From the NCBI RefSeq assembly GCF_022750545.1, contig NZ_PUIC01000005.1, positions 186,001 through 250,000 on the forward strand: 64,000 bases of DNA, read 5' to 3'. A model generated the notes under the pieces. It saw only the letters and a list, made by a program, of their open reading frames with translations, had not been told where the DNA came from and ran no database searches. This DNA comes from Caulobacter sp. CCUG 60055. Lineage in GTDB: Bacteria > Pseudomonadota > Alphaproteobacteria > Caulobacterales > Caulobacteraceae. Positions 49,752 to 62,076 of the stretch are shown in pieces; within the stretch, counting starts at the first letter, position 1; every line of letters begins with the position of its first letter. The position numbers and the translations under genes were made by a program.

Positions 49752-50771
49752 ATGACCCTTCGCTTCGACTTTGTCTCAGACAACACCGCCGGCTGCGCGC
49801 CCGAGGCCCTCGCCGCCCTGACGGCCGCCAATTCGGGCTTCGCGTCCGGCTATGGCACGGACACGGTCACCGCCCAGGCGGCCGACGCCGTGCGCGGCCT
49901 GCTCGACGCCGACGCGGCGGTCTATTTCGTGGCCTCGGGCACCGCCGCCAACGCCGTGGCCCTGGCCGCGCTGTGCCGGCCGTTCGAGGCGGTGATCGCC
50001 CACGAACACGCCCATATCTGCACCGACGAGACCGGCGCCCCCGGCCTGTTCGGCCACGGCGTCGGCCTGACCGGCCTGCCCGGCGCTTCCGGCCGCATCG
50101 AGGCCGGGGCCCTGGCCGCCGCGCTCGACCAGCCGGACGTCTCGCACCGCCAGTCGCCGGCCGCCCTGTCGCTGACCAACGCCACCGAATACGGCGCCGT
50201 CTATCCGACCGCCGACCTGGCCGCCCTGACCGCCGCCGCCAAGGCCAAGGGCCTCGGCGTCCACCTCGACGGGGCGCGGCTGGCCAACGCCGCCGCGGCC
50301 GGGTTCGACCTCAAGGCCATCGGGGCAATGGGCGTCGACATCCTGGTGTTCGGCGGCACCAAGGCCGGTATGACCCCGACCGAGGCCGTGGTGCTGTTCG
50401 ACAAAAGCCTCGCCCGCCGCTTCGACGCCCGCCTTAAACAGTCGGGCCAACTGCCGTCCAAGGGCCGCTTCTACGCAGCGCCCTGGATCGGCATGCTGGA
50501 GGGCGGGTCGGACTCGGCGCTGCTGCGCCGCGCCGCCCACGCCAACGCCATGGCCCGCAAGCTGGCGGCGCTGTCGCCCTTCCCCCTGACGCACCCGGTC
50601 GAGGCGAACGGCGTGTTCGTCCAGATGGACGAGCCCGCGCTGGGGCGGCTGCGCGGACAAGGCTGGGCGGCCCACCGCTTCCTGGACGGCTCGGTGCGCT
50701 TCATGTGCTCGTGGGCCACCACCGACGAGGCGGTCGAGGCCCTGGGCGCGACGCTGCGCGCGATCGGCTAG
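49752..50771 (+). CDS. Low-specificity L-threonine aldolase
   Basis: The 339-aa PLP enzyme cleaves threonine or related beta-hydroxy amino acids to glycine and an aldehyde. Family motifs are RFDFVSDNTAGCAPEALAAL at the N-terminus, GYGTDTVTAQAADAVRGL near residue 35, GVHLDGARLANAAAA near 173 and VFGGTKAGMTPTEAV near 200, where the lysine binds PLP. Its TAG stop shares CTAG with the stop of the convergent M48 remnant. Confidence 0.92.
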   Translation: MTLRFDFVSDNTAGCAPEALAALTAANSGFASGYGTDTVTAQAADAVRGLLDADAAVYFVASGTAANAVALAALCRPFEAVIAHEHAHICTDETGAPGLFGHGVGLTGLPGASGRIEAGALAAALDQPDVSHRQSPAALSLTNATEYGAVYPTADLAALTAAAKAKGLGVHLDGARLANAAAAGFDLKAIGAMGVDILVFGGTKAGMTPTEAVVLFDKSLARRFDARLKQSGQLPSKGRFYAAPWIGMLEGGSDSALLRRAAHANAMARKLAALSPFPLTHPVEANGVFVQMDEPALGRLRGQGWAAHRFLDGSVRFMCSWATTDEAVEALGATLRAIG

Positions 50772-51226
50772 TTTTTCTGGGCGCTCGCAGACGCGCTCTT
50801 GTCCTTGCGCTTGGGCGGCAACGGCTCCCCGGCCGTTCTATGGGCTTCGATCTCGGTGTTGGCGGCCTGCAGCGCGAGGAAGCGCTGCGGATTGGCGGGA
50901 TGGCTCGACTTGATGAAAATCGAGCCGGGATTTTCGACCGACATCTTCCGCCAGAATTCAGGAGCGTGAGCGGTGTCGTATCCGGATCGCGCCGAATAGT
51001 AGAGGCCCACATAGTCCGCCTCCGCCTCGAATTCGGCGGACGCGAACTGGGAGCCGACCTGGCTGCCGGCCTTCGTGAACGCGCCTTGGGTGTTGCCCCC
51101 CGCCGCGGCGAACAGAATATCCACGGTCAGGCCGCCAAAGAGCCGACCAGCATCGTGACGAGAATTGTTTGTCGCATGTGAGCCCCCGCCCCACGCGGAC
51201 GATACAACCAAGACGGCATTCCTCAA
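50768..51226 (-). pseudogene. M48 metallopeptidase, 5'-truncated
   Basis: The open frame has only the C-terminal part of an M48 peptidase. It shows GGLTVDILFAAAGGNTQGAF, the third zinc ligand motif EFEAEADYVGLYYSARSGYD near its middle, and FWRKMSVENPGSIF with SSHPANPQR. The HExxH zinc site and the signal peptide are missing, and the only start is a TTG with no ribosome-binding site. The 5' end stops 3 bp from the GGDEF-EAL gene, so the front half was probably deleted at that junction. Confidence 0.75.
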
Positions 51227-51229
51227 TAA

Positions 51230-52768
51230 TTAAACCTGGAGGCGCGCCGCCGTCGAACCGCCCGACACCGATACGACATCCAGATCGCCAGGCCCGACCG
51301 ATGTCTGGCCGGCCGGCGGCGGCAAAGCGGTCACCTCGCCGCCGTCCCGCGCGGCGGGGGCGACGCCCAGCATGGCGGCGATGTCGGCGGCGGGCACCGG
51401 CGGGCTGATGAAATAGCCCTGGATCTCACGGCAGCCGTGGGTGCGCAGTTCGGCCAGTTGCTCGGCCGTTTCCACCCCCTCGGCCGTGGTGTCGATGCCG
51501 AGGCTGGCGCCCAGGCCGGTGACGGCCCGGACGATCGCCAGGGCGTCGGCGTCGTGCGGCAGGTCGCGGATGAAGGTCTGGTCGATCTTGATCTTGTCGA
51601 ACGGGAAGCTGCGCAGGTAGCTCAGCGACGAATAGCCGGTGCCGAAGTCGTCCATGGAGATGCGCACGCCCAGGTCGCGGATGCTGTGCAGCACCGCCAT
51701 GTTGGCGGCGTTGTCCTGCAGCAGCACCGACTCGGTGATCTCCAGCTCCAGCCGGTGCGGCGACAGGCCCGAGGCCGACAGCGCCGAGACCACGGTCTGC
51801 ACCAGATGGCGGCTGCGGAACTGGGCCGGCGACAGATTGACCGCCAGACGCACATGCTCGGGCCAGGCGGTGGCCTCGGCGCAGGCCTGGCGCAGCACCC
51901 ATTCGCCCAGGGGCACGATCAGGCCGATCTCCTCGGCCAGGGGAATGAAGTCGGCGGGCGAGACTAGGCCGCGGGCCGGATGGCGCCAGCGCAGCAGCGC
52001 CTCGCAGCCCTGCACCCGTTCGGCCCCGAGGCTGAACAGCGGCTGGTAGTACAGTTCGAACTCGCCGGCGACGAGGGCGTGGCGCAGGTCGAGTTCGAGC
52101 GCGCGGCGGGTCTGCACCCGGTCGTCCATCGCCCGTTCGAAGAAATGGAACCCGCCGCGGCCCTCGCCCTTGACGCGGTAGAGCGCCATGTCGGCCTTCT
52201 TCAAGAGCTCGTCGCCGCTGTCGCCGTCCGACGGCGCGGCGGCGATGCCGACGCTGGCGCCGATCACCACCTGATGGCCCATGACGTCGAAGGGATGGCT
52301 GACCGCCTCGACGATGCGGTCGGCCAGGCGGGCGGCGCCGCTGAGATCGTCCAGGCCGGTCTGCACGATGGCGAACTCGTCGCCGCCCAGGCGGGCGATG
52401 GTGTCGCCCTCGCGCACGCAGCCGAGCAGCCGCTTGCCGGCGACCTGGAGCAGGGCGTCGCCGACCGGATGGCCCAGGGTGTCGTTGACGGTCTTGAAAT
52501 GGTCGAGGTCGACGCAGAGCACAGCCAGCATCTCGTCGCGCCGCCGGGCGCGGGCCAGGGCCTCGCTCAGCTCCTTGTGGAACAGCACGCGGTTGGGCAG
52601 GTCGGTCAGGGCGTCGTAGTGGGCCATGCGCGCCAGCTGGGCCGAGCCGAGGCGGTTGGCTTCGTTGGCGGCCTGCAGCAGGCCCAGCACCGCGCCGACG
52701 CCGACATAGCGGCCCTCGTCGACGATGATGAACCCGCGCAGCAGGTCCGACGGGCGGTCGGTCAGCAC
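51230..52768 (-). CDS. GGDEF-EAL protein, cut off from its CBS domain by a frameshift
   Basis: This 512-aa part has a GGDEF domain with the degenerate-free motif RLGGDEFAIV near residue 125 and an EAL domain with CEALLRWRHPARGLVSPADF near 265, DDFGTGYSSLSYLRSFPFDK near 400 and EGVETAEQLAEL. So the residues for both cyclic-di-GMP synthesis and breakdown appear present, but which activity dominates is unknown. In-frame GTG 52768 could still allow expression. The N-terminal frame is shifted (next entry), and intact relatives are a single CBS-GGDEF-EAL protein. Confidence 0.88.
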   Translation of the reverse strand: MLTDRPSDLLRGFIIVDEGRYVGVGAVLGLLQAANEANRLGSAQLARMAHYDALTDLPNRVLFHKELSEALARARRRDEMLAVLCVDLDHFKTVNDTLGHPVGDALLQVAGKRLLGCVREGDTIARLGGDEFAIVQTGLDDLSGAARLADRIVEAVSHPFDVMGHQVVIGASVGIAAAPSDGDSGDELLKKADMALYRVKGEGRGGFHFFERAMDDRVQTRRALELDLRHALVAGEFELYYQPLFSLGAERVQGCEALLRWRHPARGLVSPADFIPLAEEIGLIVPLGEWVLRQACAEATAWPEHVRLAVNLSPAQFRSRHLVQTVVSALSASGLSPHRLELEITESVLLQDNAANMAVLHSIRDLGVRISMDDFGTGYSSLSYLRSFPFDKIKIDQTFIRDLPHDADALAIVRAVTGLGASLGIDTTAEGVETAEQLAELRTHGCREIQGYFISPPVPAADIAAMLGVAPAARDGGEVTALPPPAGQTSVGPGDLDVVSVSGGSTAARLQV

Positions 52769-53058
52769 GGCGCCGGTGAAATCGGCGATCGGGGTCGAGC
52801 CCTCGACGACCAGCGGCCCCTTCCCTTGTCCATCAGGGCCGTAACCGGGCGGCGGGCGTAGAGGGCGCGGCCGTACTCCGCCGCCATCAGCAGGAAGAAC
52901 GCGTTGCGCTCGACCAGGCCGATCGGCCGGTCGTCGTCGTCGAGCACCGGCACGATCAAGGTGTCCGGCTCGGCCTTGAACCGGTCATACAGCTGTTGAC
53001 CGAGATGATCGGCGCGCGCCGGCTCCACGGAGACGGCGAGACTGCTTAAACTGGACAT
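52762..53058 (-). pseudogene. N-terminal CBS-domain half of the frameshifted GGDEF-EAL gene
   Basis: This frame reads a CBS-like segment (LIVPVLDDDDRPIGLVERNA then EYGRALYARRPVTALMDKG) and then turns into Arg-rich nonsense and stops at 52762. The continuation of the domain (PLVVEGSTPIADFTGAVLTD) lies in another frame of the same strand. The shift falls at the G-rich run 52816-52828 (minus-strand AAGGGAAGGGGCC); adding one base restores the frame. It may be a true mutation, a phase switch or a sequencing error. Confidence 0.8.
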
Positions 53059-53188
53059 ACGATGACCTCCAAGAACGGAGAAATCATCGCGCGGCTAATG
53101 AGGTGCTAACGCCGCCGATCCGGCCCGGCGTTCTCACAAAAACTTCTTCCAATCGTCATAAAGCTTGCCGAACACCTGACGGAACAGG

Positions 53189-55707
<2,519 letters not shown>

Positions 55708-55897
55708 AAGACGCCGTCGGGCTGAGGCCGTTCGGATCGCCCTCGCCGCGGCGACGTCGGCCAACCCGCCGCTGCGAAGAAGACCGTCCGCCTCTTCGAC
55801 CAGGAGACGGTTGAAGCTGCGCTCGGTTAAGAATTTCCAGAGCAGCAGGAATCGCGCCAGGCGCGATATCCTGCAGAGGTGTTCGGCCAGAGCGCGC

Positions 55898-56374
55898 CTA
55901 CAGCCCGAGATCGCTCAGCGAGGGATAGTCATCCGGCCGGCGCCCCAGCGGCCAGTGGTACTTGCGATCGGCCTCACGGATCGGGGCGTCGTTTATGCTG
56001 GCGAGGCGGCGGCGCATCAGGCCGCGCTCGTCAAACTCCCAAAGCTCGTTGCCGTAGGACCGAAACCAAGCGCCGACATCGTCGCGCCATTCATAGGCGA
56101 AGCGCACCGCCATGCGGTTTTCTCGGAATCCCCACAGCTCCTTGATGAGACGATAGTCGAGTTCCCGGCTCCACTTCCGGGCCAGAAAAGTAGCTATCGC
56201 TTGGCGACCTTCGAGGAACTCGGCCCGATTGCGCCAGCGGCTGTCGGGCGTGTAGGCCAGCACGACGCGCTCGGGATCGCGCGTGTTCCAGGCGTCTTCG
56301 GCGAGACGAACCTTCCGGACGGCGGCCTCGACGGTCGTGAACGGCGGCGACGGCGAAGGCTCGACTTCCATCAT
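55898..56374 (-). CDS. DUF1348 NTF2-like protein
   Basis: This 158-aa NTF2-fold protein matches DUF1348: [20 protein letters not shown] near residue 28, then [39 protein letters not shown] and [18 protein letters not shown]2-like proteins often bind or isomerise small hydrophobic molecules; this family's role is unknown. GGAAGGAG precedes ATG 56374, which overlaps the stop of the upstream oxidase-family gene (ATGA). The 190 bp downstream to guaD holds only a weak hairpin. Confidence 0.85.
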   Translation of the reverse strand: MMEVEPSPSPPFTTVEAAVRKVRLAEDAWNTRDPERVVLAYTPDSRWRNRAEFLEGRQAIATFLARKWSRELDYRLIKELWGFRENRMAVRFAYEWRDDVGAWFRSYGNELWEFDERGLMRRRLASINDAPIREADRKYHWPLGRRPDDYPSLSDLGL

Positions 56375-57003
56375 CTTGCTCCTTCCCCGGCGGCGAGCCT
56401 GGCCCGCAGTTCGGCGTTTTCGGCCTCGAGGGCGGTCAGGCGATCGCGCAGCGGCTGCACGGCCTCGGCGATTTCCGCCTGGGTGAACCGCGGGGTGATG
56501 TGCTGCGGGCAGTTCCAGTCGAACGCGTCGAGATGCAGCCGCAGGATACGTTCGGGCCTGGCCTTGTAGCCGGGCGCGGAAAGGACCGCCGCAAGGTTCG
56601 GATCTGCGTCGAGCGGCACGACCTCGACATGCGCCAGGATCTTGAGCCGCGCCCTGTGCACATAGTCCATCAGGATCAGGGCGACGCGGTCGTCGGCGCC
56701 GATGTTGCCGACGCTGATATACTGTCGATTGCCGCGGTAATCGGCGAAGGCCAGCGTCTTGTCGTCCACGACCATCAGGAAACCGGGCGGGCCGCCGCGG
56801 TGCTGGACATAGGGCCACCCGGTCTCCGAGACGGTCGCCATGTAGAAGCTGTCGCGCCGAGCGATGAAGACGGCCTCATCGTGCGTGAATCTGTCGGACC
56901 GCCGATCGCCGTTGAAGTCCCACCAGACCCGATCGCCGCCCATCGCCGCCTGCGCCGCGCGAACGCTCGGCGTCGCGGTGATATCGAGGAATCCATAGGA
57001 CAT
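56371..57003 (-). CDS. Pyridoxamine 5'-phosphate oxidase-family flavoprotein
   Basis: The 210-aa protein has the split-barrel FMN-binding fold: [20 protein letters not shown] near residue 47, [20 protein letters not shown], then [22 protein letters not shown]-terminal coiled segment ([14 protein letters not shown]) follows. Such proteins reduce quinones, F420- or flavin-linked substrates, and seldom act on pyridoxamine phosphate. ATG 57003 follows GGGAA; an upstream ATG at 57021 has no site. It is the middle gene of a three-gene unit. Confidence 0.85.
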   Translation of the reverse strand: MSYGFLDITATPSVRAAQAAMGGDRVWWDFNGDRRSDRFTHDEAVFIARRDSFYMATVSETGWPYVQHRGGPPGFLMVVDDKTLAFADYRGNRQYISVGNIGADDRVALILMDYVHRARLKILAHVEVVPLDADPNLAAVLSAPGYKARPERILRLHLDAFDWNCPQHITPRFTQAEIAEAVQPLRDRLTALEAENAELRARLAAGEGAR

Positions 57004-57072
57004 GGTCGAGTTCCCACCCATGAGGAAGGCGTGGGCTGGCGGCCAGAACGGCCTGCCAGCCCGCGCCGGCCG

Positions 57073-57618
57073 TCAGGCAGCTTCGGCGGCGTGGACGACG
57101 GGGAAGTCGATGTCGGTCTGCGCGACCACATTGAGCAGGTTGGTGAAGACGTTCTCGGCCGCGACGGCGATGATCTCAACGATCTGGCCGTCGGAGAAGC
57201 CGGCGTCGCGAACCGCCTTGATGTCGCCGCCGCTGACCTTGCCGCGTTCGCGCACCACCTTGGCCGCGAATCGGACCGCCGCATCCGCCTTTGCGTCGCC
57301 GGATCGGCCCTTGCGGTTGAGGGCGATCTCTTCCGACGTGATCTTCGCCAGGTTCAGCCCGAGATAGCTGTGCGCGGACAGGCAGTAGTCGCAGTCGTTC
57401 ACCTGGGCGACGGCGAGTGCGATCCGCTCGCGCGTCTTGACGTCGAGCGTCCCGGCGAGCGCGCCGTTGTTGCTGGTGAAGCCCTGCAATACGGCCGGGC
57501 TGGCGGCGATCAGGCCGAACATGTTGGGGACGACGCCGAGTTGCTTTTGGACGGCGTCCAGGATCGGCTTGGACGCATCGGGGACATCGTCGCGGGCGGG
57601 AATTGTCAGGCGGGACAT
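57073..57618 (-). CDS. Carboxymuconolactone-decarboxylase/AhpD-like peroxidase
   Basis: The 181-aa helical protein has the redox CxxC-type motif in VNDCDYCLSAHSYLGLNLAK near residue 75, with the conserved downstream His, as in AhpD alkylhydroperoxidases. VVPNMFGLIAASPAVLQGF is typical of the peroxidase-related branch. It probably reduces peroxides. It is the first gene of the unit that continues with the flavoprotein and the DUF1348 protein, and it is divergent from a LysR regulator. Confidence 0.88.
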   Translation of the reverse strand: MSRLTIPARDDVPDASKPILDAVQKQLGVVPNMFGLIAASPAVLQGFTSNNGALAGTLDVKTRERIALAVAQVNDCDYCLSAHSYLGLNLAKITSEEIALNRKGRSGDAKADAAVRFAAKVVRERGKVSGGDIKAVRDAGFSDGQIVEIIAVAAENVFTNLLNVVAQTDIDFPVVHAAEAA

Positions 57619-57715
57619 GGCCGTTTCCTTCGCAGGTCCGAAACCAGAGCGGTTACGTGCTTCAGGATATATCGGGTTCCGAATAATGAGATAATATGGC
57701 GGTTATGGGAAAGTA

Positions 57716-57728
57716 ATTCTCGAAGAAT
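57716..57728. promoter_or_regulatory. Dyad in the LysR/AhpD divergent promoter
   Basis: ATTCT-CGA-AGAAT is a perfect short dyad 9 bp before the LysR start, inside an AT-rich 119-bp intergenic region (57619-57737). It covers the ribosome-binding zone, so a protein bound here could block LysR expression. Repeated ATAATGAGATAATA lies at about 57683-57696. Confidence 0.4.
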
Positions 57729-57737
57729 GGTATATTT

Positions 57738-58643
57738 ATGGACCGTCTTGAAGCCATGAAGATCCTGTTGCGGGTGGTCGACACAGGAAGCTTCTCGGCC
57801 GCCAGCAGGGCGCTGGGCGTGCCCCTGGCCACTGTGAGCCGGAAGGTGGGCGAGCTTGAAGCCCATCTGGGGACCAGGCTCCTGACTCGCACCACGCGCA
57901 AAGTTGCCGTGACCGATCCTGGCGCCGCCTATGTGGTTTCGGCTAGGCGCATCCTCGATGAGTTGGACGAGACCGAGCGCGCCGCCTCCGGAGAATTCCA
58001 TGCGCCGCGTGGCGAACTGGTGGTGACGGCGCCGATCCTGTTCGGACAGCTGCACATCCTTCCGGTCATCACCGAGTTCCTGGCCGCCTATCCGGAAATC
58101 AACGTCCGGCTGGCGCTGGCGGACCGCAACCTTCACCTGCTCGAGGACCATGTCGATATGGCGGCGCGGATCGGGCCCTTGCCGGACAGCCGCATGGTGG
58201 CCACGCGCATCGGTTCGATGCGGACGGTTGTGTGCGCCAGCCCGGAGCTGCTCGCCGTCCACGGCCTGCCCAAGGCCCCCGAGGACCTGGCGAACCTGCC
58301 CGCCGTCAATTTCGATTTCCTGTCCCCGGCCTCAGTCTGGCCATTCAGGCGGAAAGACACCAAAGGCGGTTTCGACATGCCTATCCGGCCACGTCTCTCC
58401 GTCTCCACTGCGGAAGCGGCGGTCTGGGCGGCGGCTCAAGGCGTCGGCGTGGCTCGAGTGCTCCACTATCAATGCGCGGACGCCGTGCGCGACGGGTCGC
58501 TCCGCATCGTCCTGACGGACTTCGAGGTTGAACCCCTGCCAGTTCACTTGATGCACGCCGGGCGTGGCGCGCTACCCTCAAAGATGCGGGTCTTCCTGGA
58601 CTTCGCCGCAGATCGCCTCAGGAAAAGGCTGACCTCGTTCTGA
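57738..58643 (+). CDS. LysR-family regulator
   Basis: The 301-aa protein has the LysR winged helix (MKILLRVVDTGSFSAASRAL and PLATVSRKVGELEAHLGTRL) and a substrate-binding domain of the CrgA-like group. ATG 57738 directly follows an AT-rich leader. It is divergent from the AhpD/flavoprotein/DUF1348 genes, which it probably controls. The inducer is unknown. Confidence 0.9.
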   Translation: MDRLEAMKILLRVVDTGSFSAASRALGVPLATVSRKVGELEAHLGTRLLTRTTRKVAVTDPGAAYVVSARRILDELDETERAASGEFHAPRGELVVTAPILFGQLHILPVITEFLAAYPEINVRLALADRNLHLLEDHVDMAARIGPLPDSRMVATRIGSMRTVVCASPELLAVHGLPKAPEDLANLPAVNFDFLSPASVWPFRRKDTKGGFDMPIRPRLSVSTAEAAVWAAAQGVGVARVLHYQCADAVRDGSLRIVLTDFEVEPLPVHLMHAGRGALPSKMRVFLDFAADRLRKRLTSF

Positions 58644-58706
58644 CATTCCGGCGACGGCCTTCGGGTTTTCGCCCGGCCTGGTCGCGCAACGCCCCTGGCG
58701 GCGAGC

Positions 58707-58730
58707 ATCTCCCCTCATCGCGGGGGGAAG
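58707..58730. repeat. Intergenic G/C palindrome, copy 1
   Basis: An imperfect palindrome of the form CTCCCC-TCATCG-CGGGGGGAAG lies between the convergent LysR and accA stops, 11 bp past the accA stop. A close copy in the same orientation is at 60941-60965. It may stop transcription or be a REP-like element. Confidence 0.55.
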
Positions 58731-58741
58731 ACCAAAAAGCC

Positions 58742-59704
58742 TCAGGCGACGCCGGTCTGGCCGATGGCGTAGAAGCGTTCGGCCCGCTGCTTGCGCACCT
58801 GGTCGGGCGTCAGGCCGAGCAGGGCCTTCAGCTCCTCCTCGACCGCGTCGCCGACGGCGCGGATGGCGGCTTCGGGATCGGAATGGGCCCCGCCCGCCGG
58901 CTCTTGGATGATGCGGTCGACGATGCCGTAGCCGATCAGGTCCTGGGCGGTGATCTTCATCGACACCGCCGCGTCCTTGGCCCGCGCGCCGTCGCGGAAC
59001 AGGATCGAGGCCGCCCCCTCGGGCGAGATCACCGAATAGATCGAGTGTTCGAGGATCAGCACCTTGTTGGCCGCCGCCAGGGCGATGGCCCCGCCCGAGC
59101 CGCCCTCGCCGGTGACCGTGGTCACCATCGGCGTGCCCAGGGTCAGGCCGCGCTCGGTCGAGCGGGCGATGGCCTCGGACTGGCCGCGCTCCTCGGCGCC
59201 GACGCCCGGATAGGCCCCGGCGGTATCGACGAAGGTGACCACCGGCATGTTGAATTGCTCGGCCATGTCCATCAGGCGCACGGCCTTGCGGTAGCCTTCG
59301 GGCCGGGCCATGCCGAAGTTGTGCTTGATGCGGGTGACGGTGTCGTGGCCCTTCTCGTGGCCCATCACCACCACCGGCACGCCGCGGAAACGGCCCAGGC
59401 CGCCGACGATGGCCTGGTCGTCGGCGAACTTGCGGTCGCCGCGCAGCTCGACGAACTCCTCGATCAGACCCTCGACATAGTCGACGAAGTGCGGCCGCTC
59501 GGGATGGCGCGCCACCTGGGTCTTCTGCCAGGCGTCCAGGCCGGCGTAGGCTTCCCGCCGCAAGGTGTCGACCCGCGAGCGCAGGGCGGCGATCTCGGCG
59601 TCGAACGCGCCCGGGCCGGCGGTCTCGGAGAGCTTGGACAGCTCCTCGATCTTGGTTTCCAGCTCGGCGATGGGACGCTCGAACTCGAGGTAGTGCGCGG
59701 CCAT
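58742..59704 (-). CDS. accA: Acetyl-CoA carboxylase carboxyltransferase alpha subunit
   Basis: AccA and AccD form the carboxyltransferase that makes malonyl-CoA for fatty-acid synthesis. The 320-aa product has the family start HYLEFERPIAELETKIEEL, then GDRKFADDQAIVGGLGRFRG near residue 95, IKHNFGMARPEGYRKAVRLM near 130 and VVTFVDTAGAYPGVGAEERG near 157, with EGGSGGAIALA near 202. It is the cytosolic single-subunit bacterial form of normal length. Confidence 0.97.
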   Translation of the reverse strand: MAAHYLEFERPIAELETKIEELSKLSETAGPGAFDAEIAALRSRVDTLRREAYAGLDAWQKTQVARHPERPHFVDYVEGLIEEFVELRGDRKFADDQAIVGGLGRFRGVPVVVMGHEKGHDTVTRIKHNFGMARPEGYRKAVRLMDMAEQFNMPVVTFVDTAGAYPGVGAEERGQSEAIARSTERGLTLGTPMVTTVTGEGGSGGAIALAAANKVLILEHSIYSVISPEGAASILFRDGARAKDAAVSMKITAQDLIGYGIVDRIIQEPAGGAHSDPEAAIRAVGDAVEEELKALLGLTPDQVRKQRAERFYAIGQTGVA

Positions 59705-59812
59705 TGGGACTCGGGATTGCCGTGGACGGAAGCGCCGGAAACTAGAGCGCGGCCGGCCAAAGGGGAAGCGGCTTTGCGCCGGAGGCTCCCGGCGGGGCGC
59801 GCGGGCTCCGGC

Positions 59813-60862
59813 TTAGAACCCGTAGGCGGCGGCGTAGTCCCGGTCCTTGGCGGCGATCTGCTTGGCCAGGTTCACGATCACCTTGGCCTGTTTCCAGGTG
59901 GCGTCGTCCTGCATCTTGCCGTCCAGCATGGCCACGCCCGAGCCGTCCGGCATCGCCTCCAGGATGCGACGGGCGAAGGCGACCTCGGCCGGGTCGGGGC
60001 TGAACACCGCCTTGGCGATGGCGATCTGGCTGGGATGCAGGCTCCAGGCCCCGGCGCAGCCCATCAGGAAGGCGTTGCGGAACTGCTGCTCGCAGGCGAC
60101 CGGGTCGTCGATGGCCCCGAACGGGCCGTAGAACGGCTTGATGCCGTAGGCGGCGCAGGCGTCGACCATCCTGGCGAAGGTGTAGTGCCACAGGTCCTGC
60201 TGCACCGAGACGCGCTCGCCGCCGTCGGCGCGGGGGTCCTCGATCACCCGATAGCCGGGATGGCCGCCGCCGACGCGGGTGGTCTTCATGGCCCGGCTGG
60301 CGGCGAGGTCGGCGGGGCCGAGGCTGATCCCCTGCATGCGCGGGCTGGCCCCGGCGATGGCCTCGACATTGTTGACGCCCTCGGCGGTCTCGAGGATGGC
60401 GTGCAGCAGGATCGGCCTTTGCAGGTGATGCTTGGCCTCCAGCGAAGCCAGCAACTGGTCCATGTAGAAGATGTCCCACGGCCCCTCGACCTTGGGCACC
60501 ATGAGGACGTCCAGCTTCGAGCCGGCCTTGGCGACGATCTCGGTCACCTCGTCCAGGTGCCAGGGCGAATTCAGACAGTTGATCCGCGCCCAGAAGCCGA
60601 CGCCCATCGAGGCGAAGTCGATGTTGCGGGCCATGTCGATCAGGCCGGCGCGGGCGGCTTCCTTGGCGTCGGCGGGGATGGCGTCTTCGAGATTGGCCAG
60701 GATCACGTCCACGGTCGGGGCGATCTCGGGCACCTTGGCGCGCACCTTGTCGAGGTGCGGCGGCACGAAGTGGATCATGCGCTCGACGCGGACCGGCGGC
60801 TCGCGCAGCGGCGCCGGCGCGCCGATGGCCAAGGGCTTGAAAAATCCACGCGGCGTCTTCAT
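59813..60862 (-). CDS. Malyl-CoA/beta-methylmalyl-CoA lyase-like (HpcH/HpaI)
   Basis: The 349-aa TIM-barrel enzyme has [20 protein letters not shown] near residue 28, [20 protein letters not shown] near 52 with the metal-binding Glu, [20 protein letters not shown] near 150 and [14 protein letters not shown] near 175. The sequence pattern is that of Mcl1, which cleaves malyl-CoA to glyoxylate and acetyl-CoA in assimilation pathways. Related CoA-ester lyases (citrate-lyase-like, CLYBL) are possible. It lies 108 bp upstream of accA on the same strand. Confidence 0.86.
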   Translation of the reverse strand: MKTPRGFFKPLAIGAPAPLREPPVRVERMIHFVPPHLDKVRAKVPEIAPTVDVILANLEDAIPADAKEAARAGLIDMARNIDFASMGVGFWARINCLNSPWHLDEVTEIVAKAGSKLDVLMVPKVEGPWDIFYMDQLLASLEAKHHLQRPILLHAILETAEGVNNVEAIAGASPRMQGISLGPADLAASRAMKTTRVGGGHPGYRVIEDPRADGGERVSVQQDLWHYTFARMVDACAAYGIKPFYGPFGAIDDPVACEQQFRNAFLMGCAGAWSLHPSQIAIAKAVFSPDPAEVAFARRILEAMPDGSGVAMLDGKMQDDATWKQAKVIVNLAKQIAAKDRDYAAAYGF

Positions 60863-60940
60863 CGGCGCATCCCCGTCGTTTCTTTTCGCAGTTGCGAAGA
60901 GCTTTGCGGCGACGGGAACGGAGCGTCAAGAATGAACCGT

Positions 60941-60965
60941 CCTTCCCCCGATCGCGGGGGGAAGG
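60941..60965. repeat. Intergenic G/C palindrome, copy 2
   Basis: CCTTCCCCC-GATCGC-GGGGGGAAGG is a near-perfect palindrome 11 bp after the aldo/keto reductase stop (minus strand). It matches copy 1 at 58707-58730 in sequence, orientation and distance to the upstream stop. Confidence 0.6.
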
Positions 60966-60975
60966 GCGGGTGAGC

Positions 60976-62070
<1,095 letters not shown>

Positions 62071-62076
62071 TCATCA

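Noticed and set aside
55708-55897. Possible small gene between guaD and the DUF1348 gene
   Set aside because: Frames here are Arg-rich without a ribosome-binding site; only a weak ATCGCGC/GCGCGAT hairpin without a T-run was seen.
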